This document shows positions 54,080 through 60,405 of a stretch of DNA of 64,000 bases, in pieces; position 1 is the first letter of the stretch, and each line of letters starts with the position of its first letter. The DNA is taken from positions 620,001-684,000 of the forward strand of contig NZ_VFPH01000003.1 of the NCBI RefSeq assembly GCF_006717045.1, given 5' to 3'. The DNA comes from Pseudonocardia cypriaca (GTDB taxonomy: Bacteria > Actinomycetota > Actinomycetes > Mycobacteriales > Pseudonocardiaceae). Position numbers and translations under genes: made by a program. The notes under the pieces were generated by a model, which was given only the letters and a program-made list of their open reading frames with translations, did no database searches and was not told the origin of the DNA.

Positions 54080-54943
54080 ATGAGCACCACGCTGACCCTG
54101 AGCACCTTCGACGCACCGGCCCGGCCGCTGAACATCCCGCTGCCCATCGACCCGCCCGAGGGTGGCTGGACCTGGCCGCCGACGTCGGTGACGCTGATCG
54201 CGGGCGAGAACGACGCCGTCCTGATCGACACGCTGCCCACCGTCGAGGACGCCGCCGACCTGGCCGACTGGATCGAGGCGAGCGGCAAGCGGCTCACGCA
54301 CATCTTCATCACGCACGGCCACATCGACCACTACCTCGGCACCGCTCCGCTCAAGGCGAGGTTCCCCGACGTCAAGGTCGTCTCGACCGCTGCCACCGCC
54401 GGCATCATCGCCGAGGAGCAGAAGACCAAGCGCGACACCACGACCTACTCCGCGATCTTCGCCGACGACCTCGTCGAGGAGGTCGTCATCCCCGAGGCGC
54501 TGCCCGCCGACGGCCGCTTCGACCTCGAGGGCCACGACATCATCGGCGTCTCGGCCGGCCAGTCCGACACGAGCGAGTCCTCCTACGCCTGGGTGCCCGA
54601 GCTGTCCGCCGTCGTCGTCGGCGACATCGCCTACAACGACGTGCACGCCGCCCTGATCGAGACCACCACCCCCGAGACCCGCAAGGGCTGGATCGCCACC
54701 CTGGAGGAGATCCAGGGCCGCAACCCCCAGGTCGTCGTCGCGTCTCACCGCAAGGCCGACGCCGTCAACGACGCCGGCGCGCTGGCCAAGACCATCGAGT
54801 ACGTCGAGCTCGGCGACAAGCTGCTGAGCACCGACCCGCGCCCGACCCTGGCCGAGTTCGTCGCCCGGATGGTCGAGGCCAACCCGACCCGCGCCAATGT
54901 CACGACGGCGATCTACAGCGGCGCCGTCCAGGGCCTTCGGTAA
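54080..54943 (+). CDS. Metallo-beta-lactamase-fold hydrolase
   Basis: A 287-residue MBL-fold protein. Zinc motif THGHIDHYLG (about 79-88), GDIAYNDVH with the bridging Asp, and a late VVASHRKADA His. A leading SVTLIAGENDAVLIDTLPTVEDAADLADWIE matches the first strands. ACGAGGAG lies 8 bases before the ATG. Likely substrate is a lactone, thioester or similar; unknown. The next sequence to the right is the island boundary. Confidence 0.9.
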   Translation: MSTTLTLSTFDAPARPLNIPLPIDPPEGGWTWPPTSVTLIAGENDAVLIDTLPTVEDAADLADWIEASGKRLTHIFITHGHIDHYLGTAPLKARFPDVKVVSTAATAGIIAEEQKTKRDTTTYSAIFADDLVEEVVIPEALPADGRFDLEGHDIIGVSAGQSDTSESSYAWVPELSAVVVGDIAYNDVHAALIETTTPETRKGWIATLEEIQGRNPQVVVASHRKADAVNDAGALAKTIEYVELGDKLLSTDPRPTLAEFVARMVEANPTRANVTTAIYSGAVQGLR

Positions 54944-55037
54944 CACCACGACCGGGTCGCGTCGGTCCACGGTGGAGACCGGCGATTGCGAAGTGATGCC
55001 ACATCGGCGGAGCCGGCGCTGTTCCAGCGGGAGAACT

Positions 55038-55085
55038 CGCTGGTCGGACGTGGAGCCGGAGGTCGGGATCGAACCGACGACCTAC
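55038..55085. repeat. Distal att repeat (displaced 3' end of tRNA-Thr)
   Basis: These 48 bases are identical to 58781-58828. The part 55051-55085 equals the 3' end of the tRNA (CCA end, T arm, variable loop and the last bases of the anticodon arm). After 55085 the match stops and no tRNA 5' half follows. Weaker similarity continues about 15-25 bases to the left (GCGGGAGAAC here, GCGGAGAAAC there). Confidence 0.85.
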
Positions 55086-55289
55086 GGCCGCGTCCTCCTC
55101 CATCGTCGCACCTGCCACCGACAGCACCACGTGCTGCGATGAGAGGGACCGTCTTGCACGTGTTCGTGGACCGTTCTGCGGACCGAGCCTCACCTCAAGT
55201 CCACAGTGGAAATTGGCGAGGCAACGAATGTCTGCGCGAGAGCGACCTCGGCTGACGACATGGGCTGGCGTCACCGGTACTTGCGAATT

Positions 55290-55772
55290 TTATCGGCTCG
55301 CGAGGCGCAGCGCCGCCTTCATGTGCTGCTGACATCTCACCCTGGCCGTGTCGATCTCGGTTCGGGGGTAGGCGACTTCGAGGTTCATGTCGGCGTCGGT
55401 GGTGATGGCGGGTTGAAGCCAGGCGTCGTGCATCTGCTGCCCGGCTTGGCGTCGCGTCGCCTGGACGAGCTTGCGGTAGGCGTTGGCAGCAGTTGGTGCT
55501 TCGAGATCGAGCCATGCTTGGTGGAAGGCGATCTCGGCCTGATTCTTGCTGATCTCGGTGGCGAGTTCGTGGCGGGCGGTCTCCGTTGTTGCGCGCCGGC
55601 GCACGCGGTACGGGAATTCTGCGTAGGTTTCGACTGCGGCGAGGGCGGCGGCGAACGCGGTGGCTCGCCGTTCGCGGCGGGCGGCGCGTTGGCCGAACGC
55701 CCACACCACGACAGCACCGAAGAAGGCAAGCACGGGGACGATGAGGGCGGCGGTTTGGGCCCAGGTCCACAT
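55290..55772 (-). CDS. Small single-pass membrane protein, candidate CBASS effector
   Basis: A 160-residue protein with one N-terminal membrane helix (about 5-26; AQTAALIVPVLAFFGAVVVWAF), then RRERR and a long, mostly helical cytoplasmic region with few glycines (about 30-110), ending in a mixed tail. Third gene of the minus-strand operon, 12 bases after the E2-like gene. In CBASS operons the extra gene beside the nucleotidyltransferase is the cell-killing effector, often a membrane protein. This one has a single helix instead of the usual two or four, and I recognise no family. The effector role is inferred from position and topology. Confidence 0.6.
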   Translation of the reverse strand: MWTWAQTAALIVPVLAFFGAVVVWAFGQRAARRERRATAFAAALAAVETYAEFPYRVRRRATTETARHELATEISKNQAEIAFHQAWLDLEAPTAANAYRKLVQATRRQAGQQMHDAWLQPAITTDADMNLEVAYPRTEIDTARVRCQQHMKAALRLASR

Positions 55773-55784
55773 CGACCGAGGGTG

Positions 55785-56249
55785 TCATGCCACATCGGGG
55801 AAACCGTGCGGGGCGTCGGGCAGCGTCCACACGCCACCGTTGGTTCCGCCGGTCAGTCGCCAAACGCGTTCGAGGGCGAGGTGGCGACGCACGATCTCGA
55901 TCAGGTCGAGGAGCCCCTTCTCGCTGGTCCAGCATTGATCGGGCGGGTCGAGCGGATACCACAAGCACAGCGAGCGGTCGCCGTTGCGGTGCGGCGAGAT
56001 CGCGTCAACCTCGGCGTGAACCTGCGGCGTGTTACACGGCCGTTGCCCGTAGGTGGGGTAGAGCGGGCGTGCCCAGAACGTGATAGTGACGGTGACCAGC
56101 GGCGGGTCGGCCGGCACGGCAAGCGCGGTCACGGTGTAGACGAGGCGGTCACCGAGGTAGCGGTGGGACAGGTCCCTCCGGAAGCGCCGGCGCGCGGCAG
56201 CTTCCAGGGGGACCCACCACACGGGGTCGGCGCCGTACCAGTGGTTCAC
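55785..56249 (-). CDS. Stand-alone prokaryotic E2-like protein (type II-short CBASS type)
   Basis: A 154-residue protein. GTG 56249 shares bases with the CD-NTase stop (GTGA); a TTG three codons upstream is possible. The core strands (VYTVTALAVPADPPLVTVTITF), a His-rich loop ending SPHRNGDRSLCLWYP with Cys about 95 and a preceding His about 87, then DQCWTSEKGLLDLIEIVRRHLALE, follow the E2 ubiquitin-conjugating pattern of H, catalytic C, W and a following helix. CBASS type II-short operons carry such an E2 without E1 or JAB domains; it modifies the nucleotidyltransferase C-terminus to raise its activity. The call is by motif and context. Confidence 0.68.
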   Translation of the reverse strand: MNHWYGADPVWWVPLEAAARRRFRRDLSHRYLGDRLVYTVTALAVPADPPLVTVTITFWARPLYPTYGQRPCNTPQVHAEVDAISPHRNGDRSLCLWYPLDPPDQCWTSEKGLLDLIEIVRRHLALERVWRLTGGTNGGVWTLPDAPHGFPDVA

Positions 56250-57220
56250 GGCGCCCAAGCGCGGGTCGGGGTCGCAGACATCGTGGTGGCGCCAGCGATG
56301 AGCTCCCTGAGCAACTGGTTCTTGTCGGGTTCGTCGATCACGTTGGGTAGCACGCGGTAGAGAGCTTGCTGGGCGTGGGCGTGGTTCCCGGCGATCTCGT
56401 GGTACTTGGCGGCGCGGATGTTGTCGCGGGCGGCCCGGAAGCGCTTCAGGACCTCGTCCATCGGCAGGTTGGGCCTTATCGGGTCGGCGACACCGGCGGG
56501 GTCAGGGGTCGGGCCGAGCGCGAGGGCGTCGGTCGCATGGGTGAAGAACCGCTCGAGACCGTCCAACAGGGAGGTCGGGCCGGTGATGCACGAGAGCGCA
56601 AGAGCCTTCAGGTTCCAGCTGCAGACGGGGTCGCCGTGGTGGCTGCGCCAATGCTTCAGGAGCCGGACGATGCGGGCGAACGCGACGTCGGTGGCGGTGA
56701 TCGCGGCCAGCACGAGCTCGGTGTGCTTCTCAGGGTGGGCTCGGTCCCACTGCTCGTCGATCGACAGGTTGGGGATATAGAGGCCCTCGCTGGCCGGGTT
56801 GTCGAGGGCGATGATCACGTCGGCAGTGAAGTCGGGCTCGCCAGAGGTGACCGGGTTACCGAAGCTCACGAGCACCGCCCGGCGCCGCCCCTCGACGATC
56901 ACCCGCATGTTGGGGAACTCGTCTTTGAGGTGGTCGCGGATGGCGTCTGCGGCGATGTGCATCAACGGCAGCGGGCCCCGCCCGCCGGGACCGTAGAGGC
57001 CGGCGGTGCCGACGACGATGCCGAGATCGATGTCGTTGAGCGGCGCGTTCGCGTCGCCGTGGGCGAGGGAGCCGTTCATGTAGACCCGGCCGAAAGGGAA
57101 GGCGGCCTTCAGTGCGTCGATGAGGAGGCCGCGGCGGCGGCGTGCCTCGTCGAGGACGGGCCGCGCGACTTCGATACGGCGGCGGCCGGTGTCGAGCTGG
57201 TGCTCGAGGGGAGCGGGCAT
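56246..57220 (-). CDS. CD-NTase-like (CBASS) nucleotidyltransferase
   Basis: A 324-residue nucleotidyltransferase of the OAS/cGAS-like CD-NTase fold, predicted to make a cyclic oligonucleotide signal on infection. NGS (49-51), D63 and D65 in LNDIDLGIVV, and D134 in FTADVII supply the GS motif and metal-binding acids. NLSIDEQWDRAHPEKHTELV and IVRLLKHWRSHHG (about 184-196) match the second, substrate-binding domain. Start at 57220; a longer frame runs back through the promoter region and was rejected. The C-terminus ends ATPTRAWAP, flexible enough for E2-mediated conjugation. First gene of the operon, divergent from the repressor. Confidence 0.8.
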   Translation of the reverse strand: MPAPLEHQLDTGRRRIEVARPVLDEARRRRGLLIDALKAAFPFGRVYMNGSLAHGDANAPLNDIDLGIVVGTAGLYGPGGRGPLPLMHIAADAIRDHLKDEFPNMRVIVEGRRRAVLVSFGNPVTSGEPDFTADVIIALDNPASEGLYIPNLSIDEQWDRAHPEKHTELVLAAITATDVAFARIVRLLKHWRSHHGDPVCSWNLKALALSCITGPTSLLDGLERFFTHATDALALGPTPDPAGVADPIRPNLPMDEVLKRFRAARDNIRAAKYHEIAGNHAHAQQALYRVLPNVIDEPDKNQLLRELIAGATTMSATPTRAWAP

Positions 57221-57232
57221 CGGGATGCTCAG

Positions 57233-57312
57233 CTTTCGGTAGGGCGTCCGGGGAGCCGGGGAGCGCGGACGCGGTCGGGCGTCACCAGCGGTGGCGACGT
57301 CCCTACCGAAAG
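57233..57312. promoter_or_regulatory. Inverted 12-bp boxes in the island control region
   Basis: CTTTCGGTAGGG (57233-57244) and its exact complement CCCTACCGAAAG (57301-57312) are 56 bases apart between the nucleotidyltransferase and repressor genes. The spacing suits DNA looping or two regulator dimers. On the minus strand a TTGACG (57335-57340) could be the -35 of the operon promoter. Confidence 0.5.
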
Positions 57313-57353
57313 GAGAGCACGCACGGTCTGCCCACGTCAAGCATGCACGTCTT

Positions 57354-57367
57354 ACCAACATGTTGGT
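57354..57367. promoter_or_regulatory. Perfect 14-bp palindrome, probable operator of the XRE repressor
   Basis: ACCAACATGTTGGT is fully symmetrical. It overlaps a candidate promoter for the repressor (TTACCA at 57352, 18 bases, CACACT at 57376) and ends 20 bases before the GTG start. It also lies 14 bases upstream of the TTGACG on the opposite strand, so one bound dimer could silence both directions. Confidence 0.65.
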
Positions 57368-57387
57368 GGATCTGGCACACTGCGCGC

Positions 57388-57720
57388 GTGCAGGATGATC
57401 GCCGCGATGTCGAGGCGTTCTACGTCGAGTTCGGCCGCCGCCTCCGTGCCGCCCGCACGGTTGCCGGAATGAGCCAGGAGGCACTGGGCATCCGTGTCGG
57501 ACTGAACCGGACGTCTATCAGCAATATCGAGAAGGGGCGACAGCGCATCCTCCTTCATCAATTGCCGCAGCTCGCAGACAGCCTCCAAACCACGATCGAC
57601 ACTCTCTTACCATTGGCAATGCATCAACCAGACGTCATGTCAGAAATACCAGAAGATGCGCAACAGTGGGTTAGGTCGATCATCGCCAACGACTCAACGG
57701 CGGCCTCAACTGATGAGTAA
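57388..57720 (+). CDS. XRE-family repressor (CapH/ImmR-like)
   Basis: A 110-residue HTH protein: RRLRAARTVAGMSQEALGIRVGLNRTSISNIEKGRQRILLHQLPQLADSL (about 17-66), then a polar acidic tail. GTG 57388 is chosen because the upstream frame runs through the control region; the -10-like CACACT ends 6 bases before it. The 3' end overlaps the metallopeptidase gene by 8 bases. In CBASS loci a CapH repressor is paired with a CapP metallopeptidase that cleaves it after DNA damage; the arrangement here is the same. Confidence 0.82.
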   Translation: MQDDRRDVEAFYVEFGRRLRAARTVAGMSQEALGIRVGLNRTSISNIEKGRQRILLHQLPQLADSLQTTIDTLLPLAMHQPDVMSEIPEDAQQWVRSIIANDSTAASTDE

Positions 57721-58237
57721 GCGCGCGACGAAAGCTGCGGAGGCATTTCTTGAGGCGCACGGAATCGGCAAGATTCCTGTCGATGTGGAACGCCTGGCTC
57801 GGAAGGCGGGAGCATTGCTCAGGAGGCAGGAATTCGAAGATGGCGACGTGTCAGGGATCCTACTCCGCGAAGACGGCAGGCCTCCGATAATCGGAGTGAA
57901 TGCCTCGCAGGCTGGCGTGCGCCAGCGGTTCACGATCGCCCACGAACTGGGGCACCTTGCTCTCCATCCCGGTCGCCTAGTGATCCTCGATCGACCAATG
58001 CGCGTGAACGCTCGTGACAGCATATCGGCGACGGCAACGAGCCGGGAGGAGATTGAGGCGAATACTTTCGCCGCCGATATTCTCATGCCGGAGCGACTCG
58101 TTCGAGCTCATCTCCAGACCCTCCCTGAGCGATTTCGTCGCGACTCCGACGCGAGTACAGAATGGCTGGCCAACGAGTTCAACGTGAGCATCGCCGCGAT
58201 GGGTTTTCGCCTCATGAACCTTGGCGTGACCACTTAG
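57713..58237 (+). CDS. ImmA/IrrE-family metallopeptidase (CapP-like)
   Basis: A 174-residue predicted zinc protease. HELGH (77-81) gives two His ligands and the catalytic Glu; EEIEANTFAADILMP supplies the third, acidic ligand. ATG 57713 overlaps the repressor gene, so the two are made together. Expected to cut the repressor and release the divergent operon. It is complete, with no separate sensor domain such as GAF. Codons here are less GC-rich than in the flanking chromosome. Confidence 0.85.
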   Translation: MSKRATKAAEAFLEAHGIGKIPVDVERLARKAGALLRRQEFEDGDVSGILLREDGRPPIIGVNASQAGVRQRFTIAHELGHLALHPGRLVILDRPMRVNARDSISATATSREEIEANTFAADILMPERLVRAHLQTLPERFRRDSDASTEWLANEFNVSIAAMGFRLMNLGVTT

Positions 58238-58780
58238 CCGATTGAAGCCAGCTCTACGAGTTGTGATAACCCACATGCTGCGGCTACTCGTCGAATTAGT
58301 AACTGGACGACGGCGCAGATCGCTGCGTCTTCCTCAAGCCGGCTTCGGGGCCGCTGGCGCGCCTGCGCCGTTGTTCTCGCGTTCCAGCTCGTCGATGTCG
58401 GGTCGGGGTGAGGGGTGCGGACGATTTGGACGTCCAAGAGGTTGCGGTGCCGGTGACGCCGCACCGTTCACGACGCACGGTCAGCGGGTTTCTGTCGAGG
58501 TCGTGTCCGCTCGTCCGGCCGCTCGCGGCATGGGCGTTCTCTTCGGCCCACCGAGCGAGCTCGACCTGCCGGTCGTCCTCGGCCGGGTTGCGATCTGGCG
58601 GTGTGTGCTCACGCTCCTCCGGGGTACACGACGACGCGCAGCGCGCCGCTCGGCAGCGTCTCGAATGCTGCCCTTCGCACGCCGCTAACCAGCGGCGGAG
58701 GCGCGTGGCGCGGACATACCGCGTTCGCACCACGATTGATCCCATGTCACGCGGATCGAGCTGTTGACGAGCGGAGAAAC
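58238..58780. other. Gene-poor right end of the island
   Basis: About 540 bases between the metallopeptidase and the att repeat. Open frames on both strands are Arg/Ser-rich with no ribosome-binding site or recognisable domain. This is where an integrase would be expected beside the tRNA; none can be read, even allowing for frameshifts. It may be decayed DNA. Confidence 0.45.
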
Positions 58781-58828
58781 CGCTGGTCGGACGTGGAGCC
58801 GGAGGTCGGGATCGAACCGACGACCTAC
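58781..58828. repeat. Proximal att repeat overlapping tRNA-Thr
   Basis: Identical to 55038-55085 over 48 bases: 13 bases of downstream flank plus the last 35 bases of the tRNA gene. The tRNA stays intact on this side, as expected when an element restores the gene it enters. Confidence 0.85.
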
Positions 58829-58868
58829 CGCTTACAAGGCGGTTGCTCTACCACTGAGCTACACCGGC
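58794..58868 (-). tRNA. tRNA-Thr (anticodon TGT)
   Basis: On the minus strand: acceptor GCCGGTG, D arm GCTC...GAGC, anticodon stem ACCGC/GCGGT with loop CTTGTAA (anticodon TGT, reading ACA), T arm GTCGG-TTCGATC-CCGAC, acceptor CTCCGGC, discriminator T and encoded CCA, 75 bases in all. One T-T mismatch lies in the acceptor stem (sixth pair). It is the integration site of the island. Confidence 0.95.
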
Positions 58869-58961
58869 CGGTACGGACGACATCCTAGTCGCGCGATCGA
58901 GGCCCACACCTACCCTGGGCGGCATGCAGTCGATCGCCACCACCGGGGCCGGGATCTCCGG

Positions 58962-60374
58962 ATGACACGAGGCGAACGGTTCACCCGCCGGGTCCGCAGC
59001 AAGATCCGCCGCGAGGCGCAGGGGTTGCTGCACGCGGGGCCACCCACGGTGCAGCTGATGCGGCCGCTCGGCCCGAAGGTGCCGGACGACGCGCGGGTGC
59101 AGCAGGTGCTCGACCTGTGCATGCGCGTGGGTGAGGTGCTGCTCTCGAGCGGCGAGAGCGTGGACGAGACCACGCGGACGATGATGCGGCTGGCCGCCGC
59201 GGCCGGGCTCTCGGCCGTCGACGTCGACATCACGTTCAGCTCGATCACGATGTGCTGCCACCGGGGCATGGCGGCGGCGCCGGTCACGTCCATGCGCCTG
59301 GTCCGGTACCGCGCGCTCGACCTGACGCGGCTGGAGGAGGTCGCCGAGATCGTCGAGCGGGTGGAGCGGGCCGAGCTCGACGTCGAGGCGGCCTCGGCCG
59401 AGCTCTCCGACGCGGTGAGCGCCCCGCACCCGTACCCGCGGTGGGTCGCAACGGCCGGGTGGGCCGGGCTCGCCGCATCCGTCGCGCTCCTCCTCGGCGC
59501 CGCACCGATCACCGCACTCGCGGCGTTCTTCGTCACCGGGCTGATCGACCGGCTCGGCCGGCTGCTCAACCGGTGGGGGCTGCCGTCGTTCTTCCGGCAG
59601 GTGGTCGGGGGGCTGGTCGGTACCGGGGGCACGCTGGTGCTGTTCGCGGCGGGCGTGATCCCACCGGGCACCCGACCGTCCCTGGTGGTGGCGGCGAGCA
59701 TCACCGTGTTGCTGTCGGGGCTGTCGGTCGTCGGCACCGTGCAGGACGCGATCTCGAGCTACTACGTCACGTCCGCGGGCCGGGTGATGGAGATCGCGCT
59801 GCTCTCAGCGGGGCTGCTCACCGGCGTGGTGCTCGCGCTGAAGATCGGGTTCGCGTTCGGGGTCGTGCTGGAGGTGGCCGGTGAGCTGCCCACCGGCGCG
59901 GGGCGGTTCAGCCTGTCCGTGGTGGCGGCGGCGATGGCCGCGGCCTCGTTCTCGCTCGCCGGGTACGCGCGGTGGCGGCCGCTGCTCGCCGCGGGCCTCG
60001 CAGGCGCGGCCGGATGGGGCACCTACGGGGCGCTCACCCAGATCCTGGAGATCGGGCCGGTCGCGGCCACCGGCGCCGCGGCCGTCGTCGTGGGGATCGC
60101 CACCGGCCTGCTGCGCCGTGGCGGCGGCATCTCGCCGCTCGTCGTCACGCTCGCCGGCATCACCCCGCTGCTGCCGGGCTTCACGGCCTACCGCGGCTTC
60201 TACCAGCTGGCCGTCGAGGGTCTCGCCGACGGCCTGGTCACCGTCACGGTCGCGCTCGGCATCGGGCTGGCGCTGGCCGCCGGCGTCGCGTTCGGCGATT
60301 TCGTGGCGCGGCCGCGCCGTCCGGGTACTCCCGCTGTGACCGAATCGGCACCATCGGAGCCCGACCGGCAGTAG
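58962..60374 (+). CDS. Threonine/serine exporter ThrE-like membrane protein
   Basis: A 470-residue transporter-type protein. The N-terminal ThrE domain (about 40-150: VLDLCMRVGEVLLSSGESVDETTRTMMRLAAAAGLSAVDVDITFSSI) is cytoplasmic. About ten membrane helices follow, with the second ThrE_2 part and its GITPLLPGFTAYRGFYQLAV. The start at 58962 lacks a strong ribosome-binding site. Probably exports threonine, serine or related amino acids. Lying next to tRNA-Thr is likely coincidence. Confidence 0.9.
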   Translation: MTRGERFTRRVRSKIRREAQGLLHAGPPTVQLMRPLGPKVPDDARVQQVLDLCMRVGEVLLSSGESVDETTRTMMRLAAAAGLSAVDVDITFSSITMCCHRGMAAAPVTSMRLVRYRALDLTRLEEVAEIVERVERAELDVEAASAELSDAVSAPHPYPRWVATAGWAGLAASVALLLGAAPITALAAFFVTGLIDRLGRLLNRWGLPSFFRQVVGGLVGTGGTLVLFAAGVIPPGTRPSLVVAASITVLLSGLSVVGTVQDAISSYYVTSAGRVMEIALLSAGLLTGVVLALKIGFAFGVVLEVAGELPTGAGRFSLSVVAAAMAAASFSLAGYARWRPLLAAGLAGAAGWGTYGALTQILEIGPVAATGAAAVVVGIATGLLRRGGGISPLVVTLAGITPLLPGFTAYRGFYQLAVEGLADGLVTVTVALGIGLALAAGVAFGDFVARPRRPGTPAVTESAPSEPDRQ

Positions 60375-60405
60375 GCTCCGAAGAGCTGATCGCTCGAGGA
60401 GGAAC

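Larger units (their letters stand above)
55038..58828. mobile_element. 3.7-kb tRNA-Thr-integrated genomic island with a CBASS-like defence module
   Basis: The segment is bracketed by a 48-bp perfect direct repeat (55038-55085 and 58781-58828) whose right copy includes the 3' 35 bases of an intact tRNA-Thr gene. This is the footprint of tyrosine-recombinase integration into a tRNA 3' end. It holds a three-gene minus-strand operon (CD-NTase, E2-like, membrane protein) and a divergent repressor-metallopeptidase pair. Parts (notably 57.5-58.25 kb) are visibly less GC-rich than the flanks. No integrase, excisionase or replication gene is seen, so it is either a decayed element or one moved in trans. 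Confidence 0.8.

Noticed and set aside
40994..54943. The run of hydrolases, flavoproteins, methyltransferase and regulators as a secondary-metabolite cluster
   Set aside because: No core biosynthetic gene (PKS, NRPS, terpene synthase, RiPP precursor) is present, and the genes fall into separate regulated pairs.
55051..55085. Second tRNA-Thr gene
   Set aside because: Only the 3' 35 bases are present; there is no anticodon loop, D arm or 5' acceptor. It is the att copy.
58296..58745. Possible integrase or hypothetical gene at the right end of the island
   Set aside because: The minus-strand frame is Arg/Ser-rich and shows no Arg-His-x-x-Arg-Tyr recombinase pattern, HTH or ribosome-binding site.
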